Source: an uncultured Christensenella sp. (lineage in GTDB: Bacteria > Bacillota > Clostridia > Christensenellales > UBA3700). Taken from it: 8,349 nucleotides of DNA. Below the pieces are notes generated by a model that saw nothing but the letters and a program-made list of their open reading frames with translations, did no database searches and was not told the DNA's origin. Position numbers and translations under genes: made by a program. Location of the stretch: assembly GCA_910584035.1 (NCBI GenBank), contig CAJTZR010000085.1:1-8349 (forward strand), written 5' to 3'. The first letter of the stretch is position 1. Every line of letters starts with the position of its first letter. Of this stretch, positions 1 through 6,164 are shown piece by piece.

Positions 1-30
1 GATATTGGTGCAAGTGACGATTTAGCATAA
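1..30 (+). CDS. possible 3' tail of a gene entering from the left edge
   Basis: Reading frame 1 gives DIGASDDLA followed by a TAA stop at 28-30. Nine codons are far too few to recognise a family. The only support is that the frame is open from the first base, that its composition is richer in G and C than the following 150 bases, and that a strong hairpin (181-206) lies downstream where a transcript could end. It could equally be non-coding. Confidence 0.22.
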   Translation, partial: DIGASDDLA

Positions 31-180
31 TGCAATAAAGATTATAATATAAAACTAATATATTTAAGCAATCAAGTAATAATTGTGGTACAAAGTTAAT
101 TATTACATTTACGATAGCAAAGGAAATGCAACTTAAATATTAGTAAATTTTAATTAAAAACAAAGTAATTCTCTTAAACA

Positions 181-206
181 AACAAGATACCAGTTGGTAT
201 CTTGTT
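181..206. terminator. 12-bp perfect hairpin, probable terminator
   Basis: AACAAGATACCA at 181-192 is the exact reverse complement of 195-206; in RNA the closing loop is probably AGTT. On the plus strand it is followed by GTACTTTGTGTG, a poor U tract. On the minus strand the run TTGTTTGTTT is better. It may end a plus-strand gene lying left of the window, or act in both directions. The surrounding 31-423 stretch holds no gene that I can see. Confidence 0.5.
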
Positions 207-423
207 GTACTTTGTGTGTTTGTAATATAATTTAATTTTTTAATTTGTATTAATTTTTAAATAGAAGTTTTAAATTTAATAAGAATTATAATGTAATTTT
301 AGTCCGTTTTTTCAAACGCTAACAAAATGTGTTAATAAATGCTTGCTAAATATCATTATTAAAATTTTGTAATTACTATTTGTCTTATTACTTTAAGATA
401 AAAACAATAGTAGGTTTAGTTTT

Positions 424-501
424 ATGATTATAACCTTTAGCAAGGTATGCTACTTGTGGGCATTGTGGTGCTTAAATGCGTGCCGATTGATGTGCAAGTA
501 A
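424..501 (+). CDS. possible 25-residue Cys/Trp-rich small ORF
   Basis: An ATG at 424 opens MIITFSKVCYLWALWCLNAC and ends in TAA at 499-501, 25 residues with four Cys and two Trp. The patch at about 444-510 is clearly richer in G and C than the desert around it, which is the main reason to note it. The ribosome-binding site is weak (AGG about ten bases before the ATG), no promoter is obvious, and I recognise no family. The peptide is hydrophobic enough to enter a membrane. It may instead be a scrap of a decayed gene: another frame reads TCGHCGA, a zinc-ribbon-like string, before a stop. Confidence 0.2.
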   Translation: MIITFSKVCYLWALWCLNACRLMCK

Positions 502-539
502 AACTGGTACAACTATAATTTTATAAATGGTTCTACAAA

Positions 540-585
540 ACCATAATACCCCAAGATGGCTAATGCTGTCTTGAGGTATTACGGT
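540..585 (-). terminator. long hairpin, probable folT transcript terminator
   Basis: Arms 540-560 and 565-585 (21 bases each) close on the loop TAAT. Nearly every position pairs if G-U wobbles are allowed. Read on the minus strand the hairpin is followed by a TTTT-type tract (TGGTTTTGTAG), as expected of an intrinsic terminator. It lies about 210 bases past the folT stop codon with no gene between. On the plus strand there is no U tract. Confidence 0.6.
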
Positions 586-791
586 GTATGTAAAGGAGTT
601 TTGTGAGCATATTAGTTTTGTTTGCATTTGCAAACCAAATAATTTATAATTAATAAGCTTTAAAGTATGTATCAAATATTTAATAAATAACTCAAAAGTA
701 TTAGTGTATTTTAATTAAATATTGTTTAAATCAAATTATGTTATTAATTATTTGTGTTTTTATTGCAGTAATTTCAATGTTTTTTTTGTTA
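586..791. other. AT-rich 3' untranslated stretch of folT
   Basis: No gene, RNA motif or repeat is visible here. It separates the folT stop codon from the hairpin at 540-585 and is probably transcribed as the folT 3' UTR. The reading frame at 472-675 on the minus strand crosses the hairpin and resembles no protein. Confidence 0.4.
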
Positions 792-1553
792 TTAATCGTT
801 TCCATTTTCTTTTGCTGTAATTTCAATATTTTCTGTTGAGTCATTGTTTGTCTTTTTATGACTGAAAATATTGTTTATTTTAGTTTTAGTATTGAAAATA
901 ATAGCTTGCAATTTGTTTTGAGGTGTACATTGTTCACTATTAGCAATATCATTTGTTGCTTTACTGCTTTCAACATCCTCTGTTGTTGCTATTTTGTTTC
1001 CCATTCTGCTAAATACATATTTCTTTAATGGGTAGTATAAAATGCTGATTATGCAACAATTTATTAGGAAAAAGCCTAATTGAGGTCCAATTCTGCCAAT
1101 AAAGTATACCCAAAAAGTTTTTTTGCCAATTGCAAAAAACAAATAAAGTCCTAATGTAGTTAAAAAACACGTACATACTAAAAATACAGCTAAAAAAGAT
1201 AATGCTAATTTAAAATAAACTTTTAGTTTAGGTATTTTAAAAACAAGACCAGGTAAAAAACCGATAAATGCTGATGATATTGTTAAAAGTGGTATCCACG
1301 CCATACCTTGGCTATTTATTAAGAAACCTAGTAAATCTCCTAAAAAACCTACTAAAAACCCTGCAATAGGTCCAAGAAAGATACCAGCAATAAAACAAGG
1401 AATATAAGAGAAAGTTAGCTTTAATGCACCATTGCCAATAGGAATATCAAAAGTGTTGCAAATAATAGCTATTGCTATCAAAATTGCGGTGTAAGTGATA
1501 AAAAGCGTCGTTTTTATCTTGTTTTTGCCACGCGTTTTTGTACCGTTTTTCAT
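792..1553 (-). CDS. folT: folate ECF transporter S component, FolT-like
   Basis: A 253-residue membrane protein, the substrate-binding (S) subunit of an energy-coupling-factor importer; the shared EcfA/EcfA'/EcfT module is not in the window. After a basic N-terminus (KNGTKTRGKNKIK) come about five or six hydrophobic segments between residues 15 and 182, with FIAGIFLGPIAGFLVGFLGDLLG near 54-76, typical of ECF S subunits, and GRIGPQLGF near 153-161, resembling the conserved R-x-x-PQ stretch of FolT. Folate specificity rests mainly on the THF riboswitch upstream. The ATG at 1551-1553 is chosen because GGAGG lies ten bases before it; the longer frame to 1634 runs into the riboswitch. Residues 185-253 form a hydrophilic Asn/Thr/Lys-rich tail that is unusual, since FolT proteins normally end after the last membrane segment (about 170-190 residues). 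Confidence 0.88.
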   Translation of the reverse strand: MKNGTKTRGKNKIKTTLFITYTAILIAIAIICNTFDIPIGNGALKLTFSYIPCFIAGIFLGPIAGFLVGFLGDLLGFLINSQGMAWIPLLTISSAFIGFLPGLVFKIPKLKVYFKLALSFLAVFLVCTCFLTTLGLYLFFAIGKKTFWVYFIGRIGPQLGFFLINCCIISILYYPLKKYVFSRMGNKIATTEDVESSKATNDIANSEQCTPQNKLQAIIFNTKTKINNIFSHKKTNNDSTENIEITAKENGND

Positions 1554-1560
1554 TAAAAAA

Positions 1561-1591
1561 GTACCTCCTAAAAATATTGGAGAGTACCGAG
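1561..1591 (-). promoter_or_regulatory. folT RBS with anti-Shine-Dalgarno hairpin
   Basis: On the minus strand GGAGGTAC (1568-1561) is the folT ribosome-binding site. Just upstream, GTACTCTCC (1587-1579) can pair with all eight of its bases if one U is bulged, closing a 10-base A/U loop. This would hide the Shine-Dalgarno site. The sequester arm can instead pair with the 3' edge of the riboswitch: GAGGTA (1619-1614) with TACTCTC, or CCGAG (1621-1617) with CTCGG (1591-1587). This fits a translational on/off switch. The pairings are seen in the sequence; the mechanism is inferred. Confidence 0.6.
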
Positions 1592-1610
1592 AAAAATTAT
1601 AAAAAGATAT

Positions 1611-1711
1611 ACTTACCTCGGATGTGAAATACAACCGCAGAGGCTGAACCTCTTTCGTCCATAGTCAACATCCCGTTCTATGGCACTTAACGCTGTATTT
1701 CTACTCAGCAA
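1611..1711 (-). ncRNA. tetrahydrofolate (THF) riboswitch, folT motif
   Basis: The minus strand carries the hallmark order of the folT-motif RNA: GAGTAG, then a P2 arm (AAATACAG), GCGTTAAGTG, P3 arm CCATAG, the GGGATGTTG stretch, the closing arm CTATGG, ACGAAAG, a hairpin AGAGG-TTCAG-CCTCT, GCGGT, the P2 arm TGTATTT and CACATCCG. This closely follows the THF aptamer known from Clostridia such as Eubacterium siraeum. Arms on the plus strand: P2 1627-1633 with 1694-1700, P3 1659-1664 with 1678-1683, and a hairpin at 1639-1653. P1 is weak (TTGCT with GGTAA, including wobbles). It precedes a FolT-type gene, the expected partner. Binding of reduced folate should lower folT expression. Confidence 0.92.
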
Positions 1712-1715
1712 TAGT

Positions 1716-1744
1716 ATTATAACATATTGATGATTACCTTGCAA
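1716..1744 (-). promoter_or_regulatory. folT promoter
   Basis: On the minus strand TTGCAA (1744-1739) is separated by 17 bases from TATAAT (1721-1716), which is preceded by TG in extended -10 fashion (TGTTATAAT). Predicted transcription starts near 1709-1712, right at the 5' edge of the riboswitch aptamer, so the leader RNA is almost wholly riboswitch plus ribosome-binding region. Confidence 0.75.
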
Positions 1745-1868
1745 GCAATTTAATATATTTTTTACAGTAAATGTATAATTATTGGTTATACGTGGTATTT
1801 TGTCAGATTATGGATATTTATATTGTCTTATCACTCATAATAAGGTATAAAAGAAATTAAAGCAGTAA

Positions 1869-1897
1869 TTGACAAAAAGTATTAATTATTATATAAT
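1869..1897 (+). promoter_or_regulatory. near-consensus promoter of the MGMT-domain gene
   Basis: TTGACA (1869-1874), a 17-base spacer and TATAAT (1892-1897) match the housekeeping sigma consensus exactly. Transcription would start near 1904, giving a leader of about 25 bases before the ATG at 1929, with GAGG at 1920-1923 as ribosome-binding site. It is divergent from the folT promoter, about 125 bases away. Confidence 0.82.
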
Positions 1898-1902
1898 AAT
1901 TA
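1883..1902. promoter_or_regulatory. 20-bp perfect palindrome over the -10 box, possible operator
   Basis: TAATTATTATATAATAATTA is its own reverse complement and covers the -10 hexamer and presumed start region of the MGMT-domain gene. A dimeric repressor bound here would block transcription. The sequence contains only A and T, so in this AT-rich DNA chance is a real alternative. Confidence 0.35.
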
Positions 1903-1928
1903 TATAGAATTACCTTATTGAGGTTGTT

Positions 1929-2249
1929 ATGAGCGAATTTGATAACAAAGTTTATATGGTTGTAAAAAACATTCCAGTTGGATATGTTATGAATTATGCA
2001 ATGGTGGCAGAGCTTGCTGGTTATCCACGTAGGGCAAGGCACGTAGGTAAGGCGTTGCATAACAATCCAGACCCTCAAAGCATTCCTTGCCATAGAGTTG
2101 TTATGAAAGATGGCAGCTTAACACCAGCATTTGCTTTTGGTGGCGAGGGTGAACATAGAAAAAGATTGGAAGCTGAGGGAGTAACCTTTAAAGGTGATAA
2201 AGTTAATATGCAAATTCATTTATTGCAAATAAATAGATTTATAAAGTAG
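1929..2249 (+). CDS. MGMT-family DNA alkyltransferase-domain protein (short form)
   Basis: A 106-residue protein consisting of the C-terminal DNA-binding and active-site domain of O6-methylguanine-DNA methyltransferase. Visible hallmarks: IPVGYVMNY with the DNA-turning Tyr (residue 23), the RHVGKAL segment with the Arg finger (about 37), NNP (Asn46), the active-site IPCHRVV (Cys54) and FGGEGEHRKRLEAEGV. Classical MGMT/Ogt proteins are about 160-180 residues with an N-terminal domain that is absent here. Unlike Trp-containing alkyltransferase-like (ATL) proteins, the acceptor Cys is kept, so it could accept an alkyl group, but it may work mainly as a lesion-recognition protein handing damage to nucleotide excision repair. 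It is single-gene, cytoplasmic and preceded by GAGG five bases before ATG. The tail (VNMQIHLL...) resembles the end of other short family members, so I judge it complete. Confidence 0.87.
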   Translation: MSEFDNKVYMVVKNIPVGYVMNYAMVAELAGYPRRARHVGKALHNNPDPQSIPCHRVVMKDGSLTPAFAFGGEGEHRKRLEAEGVTFKGDKVNMQIHLLQINRFIK

Positions 2250-2952
2250 TTTTAATATTAATTATAAAGTAATTTAATATAAAATTATTTTATAGCTTAT
2301 TGAATTGTAAATAATATTATGGCTGATAGAATTTTTAAATAATACTATAGTGTAAGGAATTGTTGAAAATAGCAAATATTGTAATTATAAGATAAAATCT
2401 ACGCTACGCAGAAAATACAAGTTGTGTATTCTCACGTTCTGTATAAAAAATTGTAAATTATAGTATTTTAAATTGGTAAAGCAATGTTTGGATAAAATGC
2501 ACAAGTTTTGTGCGATAATAAGAATATTTTGCAATTTTAGTATAATTGCATATAGATAAATGCATATAAAGTTAATTATATTAGTAAATATTTGGATGTG
2601 TTTGAGGTTTTGTCAGTAATCTACTATATGTGGATTATATTAGATAAAAACTACAATTTTAGTAATTTTATTTGTTTGCTTGATTTAGACTTTATATATT
2701 AAAGACATTTAGCGTATGGGGTATATCCAATATTTTGTATTTTGTGGTAGTTGTTATAATTAAAATCTGCAAATTGTGGAATTTGTATTTTTATATAACA
2801 TTTTGTTTTAAGATTTTATTGCTTTATTGAAAAAATTTGTAAATAACTATCAAAAAGTGTAAATACTAACTTGTACTTCTTTACAACAATTAAATTTTAT
2901 AGAAAATTTTAGACGCTATTTGTGAGTTGATATAAAACCATTTAATTATGTC
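2250..2952. other. AT-rich intergenic spacer without a recognisable gene
   Basis: No reading frame here resembles a protein. Minor structures are an interrupted hairpin at about 2406-2437, in a patch richer in G and C (ACGCAGAAAATACA opposite TGTATTCTCACGT), and a small hairpin GCACAA-GTT-TTGTGC at 2499-2513. A possible promoter for the lipoprotein gene is TTTAGA (2908-2913), 17 bases, TATAAA (2931-2936). None has the look of a strong terminator for the MGMT-domain gene. Confidence 0.4.
2908..2936 (+). promoter_or_regulatory. possible promoter of the lipoprotein gene
   Basis: TTTAGA and TATAAA with a 17-base spacer match the consensus at four and five of six positions. A start near 2943 would place the whole repeat block at 2944-3018 in the 5' leader of the lipoprotein mRNA. 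In DNA this AT-rich, matches of this quality arise often. Confidence 0.32.
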
Positions 2953-3018
2953 TTATGTCATAATTAGAATGGTATGGAATTGCATTATGCCAAAATTGCA
3001 TTATGTCATAATTAGAAT
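2944..3018. repeat. nested direct and inverted repeats upstream of the lipoprotein gene
   Basis: The 18-mer TTATGTCATAATTAGAAT occurs at 2953-2970 and again, identically, at 3001-3018, a 48-base step. Each copy holds the inverted repeat TTATG-T-CATAA, and at the first copy a wider one, AATTATG (2944-2950) with CATAATT (2959-2965). Between them, AATTGCATTATG is itself repeated (2978-2989 and 2994-3005). The block ends 35 bases before the ATG of the lipoprotein gene. It looks like paired protein-binding sites or a structured leader; the regulator is unknown. Confidence 0.65.
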
Positions 3019-3053
3019 AGTTAGGATTTGTATAGATTTAATATGGAGATAAT

Positions 3054-3929
3054 ATGAAAAAAATTAGATATATAAGTATAGCCGTGCTTATAATGTCGCT
3101 TGCGATAATTTTAAGTGGCTGTAGTAGTAATAAAATAGTAAAAAAATTGACAGATAAAGGATATTTTGCTAATAGTTATGATGATGCTATTTTGCAAACG
3201 GATATTTATGGAATAATTTCCAAACATTTTGAAAATGTTGGTACTAAAAAGAAAAAGGCAATGCTAATTACTATTGACGGTATGAGAGCTGAAGGGCTAG
3301 AGTATATTATGGGTAGTGATTTAGGTATTTCAGCTATATCAAAAGACGGCGGTTTATATTGGACTAAGCCAGCAAACTTGGATACTAAGGCGAAAATTGA
3401 CATTGGCGTTAATTTTTTGAGTATTGTTACGGGGGAAGAGCCATCAACTTTTGACGTTTTGAAAAAGACGGATGCAAAAAGAGAAGTTCCTTATTCTATT
3501 ATGGCAAAAGCTTCTGATAAGTACAATGTGAAATTTATTACTGATAATAAAAATTATATTGAAAGTCATTTGGCACTTGAACTAAAAGCTAAAGCATCTC
3601 CAAGATTGAGTTATGTTTCAAGTAGTGATTTAAATGGGTTGAGGAATGATTGTTTAAATAGCATTTCTGACAATGATATAGTTGTTGTTGCGACATCTGA
3701 CCCATATAATGTGGCACAAGGTAATTATAGTATGGGAAATTCCGCATATTTGTCTGCAATTTTACATTTAAATTACTACATTACAGACATATATGAACAA
3801 GTTAAAAAGACAAATGACGATTGGCTATTTATTGTCGCTACTACTTGTGGTGGCAAAAGTAAGCTTGCTGCCGACAAAGAAGAGGGAAATATTTTAACTT
3901 TTATGTTTACAAACCAAAAGTTGGTGTAA
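3054..3929 (+). CDS. lipoprotein, alkaline-phosphatase superfamily, active site apparently lost
   Basis: A 291-residue exported lipoprotein. Residues 1-22 are a signal peptide (MKKIR, then a hydrophobic core) ending in the lipobox LSGC with Cys23 as lipid anchor; GGAG lies five bases before the ATG. The body follows the layout of secreted alkaline-phosphatase/phosphodiesterase proteins: AMLITIDGMRAEGL (69-82, metal ligand Asp75), GGLYWT (99-104), FLSIVTG (121-127), a DPYNVAQG region (216-223) and DWLFIVATTCGGKS (256-269). Compared with the usual family pattern, the nucleophile Thr/Ser position is Ile117 (or Asp116), the D..(G)H metal pair is Tyr218/Gln222, the DH of DHGG is Thr264/Cys265 and the final His is missing. 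Only Asp75 remains. It probably keeps the fold but not hydrolysis, perhaps binding a ligand at the cell surface. The superfamily call is by motif memory and needs a profile or structure comparison. Confidence 0.7.
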   Translation: MKKIRYISIAVLIMSLAIILSGCSSNKIVKKLTDKGYFANSYDDAILQTDIYGIISKHFENVGTKKKKAMLITIDGMRAEGLEYIMGSDLGISAISKDGGLYWTKPANLDTKAKIDIGVNFLSIVTGEEPSTFDVLKKTDAKREVPYSIMAKASDKYNVKFITDNKNYIESHLALELKAKASPRLSYVSSSDLNGLRNDCLNSISDNDIVVVATSDPYNVAQGNYSMGNSAYLSAILHLNYYITDIYEQVKKTNDDWLFIVATTCGGKSKLAADKEEGNILTFMFTNQKLV

Positions 3930-4167
3930 TTAATTTTAATTTTGTAGTTTGTAAGTTTTAACAAAAAGAGATAATGTGCTAAAGTAGTATACTATATTTG
4001 CTAGTAACTGGTATTAATGCAAAAGTTTATATAAACAAAATGCTTCTATAGATATCTTATAAAAATATTGGATATAGTTTATTTACTATATCTTGTGTAA
4101 GTGTTTTTACAATGATTAGAAATTTTGAGCTAAAAAGTTAATTGTTTCAGCTTTTGTTAATGTGTAA

Positions 4168-4350
4168 TTTAATGTTGGGCTGCTTGTCAGTGATAAAAAT
4201 AGCACAATAACTGGTGTCGTTATTTGTGTTGATTTGACTTTTGGTGCAATTGATTATGCTGTTGAGCATAATTGCAATACAATAGGTTATAATGATTATT
4301 TAATCAACATTGAAAACTATTTTAATATTATTATTTTAAACAAAAAATAG
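4168..4350 (+). pseudogene. decayed N-terminal fragment of a NIF3 (DUF34, YqfO-like) gene
   Basis: From 4171 the frame reads NVGLLVSDKNSTITGVVICV followed by DLTFGAIDYAVEHNCNTI, matching the start of NIF3-family proteins (pattern WDNxGLLVGD...V..V.VALD.T..V.DEAIE...NLII.HHP). After NTI the expected metal-binding HHP is gone (GYNDYLIN instead), and the frame stops at 4348-4350. Upstream in the same frame is a TAA at 4165-4167 and no usable start, and the fragment covers only about a sixth of the usual 260-370 residue protein. Intact family members are dinuclear-metal hexameric proteins of uncertain role. The flanks (3930-4160 and 4351-4533) show no further recognisable part. Confidence 0.65.
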
Positions 4351-4679
4351 AACCTAACATACGTTTTAGTTATTCCTTAAAAACGTTAGTCAATATTAAG
4401 TAAATGCCATATACAAAAGATAAACTATTAATTAAATAAAAAATAATAACGCTTATTAGGTTTAATATATTTTACCATTGGTTATATGGCAAGGAGTAAT
4501 TTACTCAAAAAATTATTTGCTGTTGCATTTAATTGTTATAATAGTTAATCTAACTGCGGTTTATCATTTATATATAAACTAAAATGAGATTTTATTACAA
4601 TTATAAAATTTGTAGTAAAAAAGAGCATTTAGATTGATAAATTAGTTTCAATTTTGATTACAAGGGTTAATGAGGTCAA
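4351..4679. promoter_or_regulatory. leader region of the symporter operon with extended -10 promoter
   Basis: The best promoter element is TGTTATAAT at 4534-4542, an extended -10, with no good -35 at the right distance; it would start transcription about 130 bases before the symporter ATG. The stretch also has a bulged hairpin, CTAAC-ATA-CGTTTT (4354-4367) with AAAACGTTAG (4380-4389). It has no recognisable gene, operator or catabolite-response element. The symporter ribosome-binding site is GAGGT at 4672-4676, rather close to the ATG at 4680. Confidence 0.4.
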
Positions 4680-6164
4680 ATGAAAGAAAAGAGTACAAAA
4701 ATAGGTGTATTTGAAAAGATTTCCTTTGCTGTTGGAGAGATTTATGGCTCTGGCGGTGTGGCAATCTTGTCATTATTATATTTATGGTTTTTGATTAATA
4801 TTTTAAAAATTCCTGCAGGTACTGCGGGAACAATTATTATGCTAGCAAGGTTTTGGGACGCATTTACCGACCCTATTATGGGCAGTATATCTGATAACAC
4901 AAGGACAAAGTGGGGTAGACGTATTCCATACATTTTTTTATCGGGTTTGTTGATAGTTGTAGCATTGTTTGTACTATTTATGCCTATACAAGGTTGGAGT
5001 AGTGTTGCTGGTAAAGTCGCATATGTTGTGTTTGCACATTTGTTTTATAGTACTGTCTCTACAATATTTAATGTTCCTTATTTGTCATTATCTTCAGAGA
5101 TTTCAGAAAATTTGAAAGAGCGTAACTCTATGAATTTTTTAAGGCTTGCAATGGGTATGCTTTCAACTGCAATATGTTATCTTGTAATATCAGCTCTTAA
5201 AGATATGTTGATAATTGACCCAGCTACGGGTGTCGCAAAGCTTACAGAAACTCAGTTTTCTTTGATTGTAGCGGGTGTATTTGCAGTTTTATTTGCCGTT
5301 CCTATTATGTTAACAGCCTTGTTTTGTAAGGAAAGAACACCTTTGCCAAGAGAAAAACTTAAATTTTCCTTTAAAAATATTTTGGCAACTTTTAAGCTTA
5401 AATGCTTTAGAAGATTGTTGTTAATGTATGTTTTTTCCTTTGTGTGCAATGAGATAATTGCAAATGTTATAATGATGTATGTATTTAATGTTACTGGTGG
5501 TTCAGGTGTGAAAATTTTAGGTTTATCATTATCCGCAATTGCTAATATGTCAATGCTAATTGGTGCGGCTTTGATTATGCCTATATCATTTACAATGTTG
5601 CAAAAGAAAGTTGCAAAACCAGTGATATTTATGTGCGGATTGCCTATGTTTATTATTGGTGCGATTGGACTTGCGGCTTTTCCAACAAATACAAGTGTGC
5701 CAGCATTGATAATTTTACCGCTTGCTATTGCGGGCTTAGGTTTTGGTATGGCACAAATGATACCTTGGTTGGTATTCCCAGACGTTGTTGATGTTGCAGA
5801 ACTTAAGTCAAATGATAGAAACCCTGGGGCGTATAACAGCACAATGACATTTTTTAAAAAGTTTGCATCTGGTGTAGCAGTGCTTATTGTTGGTTGGGTA
5901 CTGCAAGGCTTTGGATACAATGAGCAACTAGGCACTAATGAATTACAACCTCAAAGTGCAGTACTTGGTATGAGATTGATTTTGGGAATTAGTATTCCAT
6001 TGTGTTTGATAGTTGCGTTTATTGGTGCATATATGATAAAAATCACTACTAAAAAGAGTGAAAGAATAAGGTATTTTGTGGGAAAACAACGTAATGACGA
6101 GTTGGATATGTTGACTGAAAGTGAGGTACAAGAGCTAGACAATCTAAAGAAGGAGTTGTTTTAA
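4680..6164 (+). CDS. GPH-family (MelB-type) glycoside:cation symporter
   Basis: A 494-residue, about 12-helix inner-membrane transporter of the glycoside-pentoside-hexuronide:cation symporter family within the MFS. The family signature is clear: EKISFAVGEIYGSG at the start, then RFWDAFTDPIMGSISDNTRT (57-76) followed by KWGRRIPYI. Asp60 and Asp64 align with the cation-site Asp55 and Asp59 of E. coli MelB, so Na+ or H+ coupling is likely. A second family-typical region is MIPWLVFPDVVDVAELKSNDRNPG with SxxxFFKKFASG after it. The C-terminal 35 residues are charged and cytoplasmic (TKKSERIRYF...LKKELF). Length is usual for the family (about 450-500). Its stop codon TAA overlaps the ATG of the next gene by one base, so the two are translationally coupled and probably act on the same compound. 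The substrate cannot be read from the sequence. Confidence 0.9.
   Translation: MKEKSTKIGVFEKISFAVGEIYGSGGVAILSLLYLWFLINILKIPAGTAGTIIMLARFWDAFTDPIMGSISDNTRTKWGRRIPYIFLSGLLIVVALFVLFMPIQGWSSVAGKVAYVVFAHLFYSTVSTIFNVPYLSLSSEISENLKERNSMNFLRLAMGMLSTAICYLVISALKDMLIIDPATGVAKLTETQFSLIVAGVFAVLFAVPIMLTALFCKERTPLPREKLKFSFKNILATFKLKCFRRLLLMYVFSFVCNEIIANVIMMYVFNVTGGSGVKILGLSLSAIANMSMLIGAALIMPISFTMLQKKVAKPVIFMCGLPMFIIGAIGLAAFPTNTSVPALIILPLAIAGLGFGMAQMIPWLVFPDVVDVAELKSNDRNPGAYNSTMTFFKKFASGVAVLIVGWVLQGFGYNEQLGTNELQPQSAVLGMRLILGISIPLCLIVAFIGAYMIKITTKKSERIRYFVGKQRNDELDMLTESEVQELDNLKKELF

Noticed and set aside
472..675. 67-residue minus-strand frame
   Set aside because: It runs through the 540-585 hairpin, has no ribosome-binding site and no recognisable sequence.
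1554..1634. N-terminal extension of folT by 27 residues to an ATG at 1634
   Set aside because: The extension lies in the ribosome-binding hairpin and the riboswitch itself; a strong GGAGG sits before the internal ATG at 1553.
1857..2093. 78-residue minus-strand frame
   Set aside because: Antisense to the MGMT-domain gene and its promoter; no family resemblance.
4351..4462. AACCTAA (4351-4357) and TTAGGTT (4456-4462) as ends of a small mobile element
   Set aside because: Seven-base ends with no target duplication or element-like interior; expected by chance.
5252..5935. 227-residue open frame on the minus strand
   Set aside because: Antisense to the symporter gene, which has clear family motifs; the frame is a by-product of its codon use and resembles no protein.
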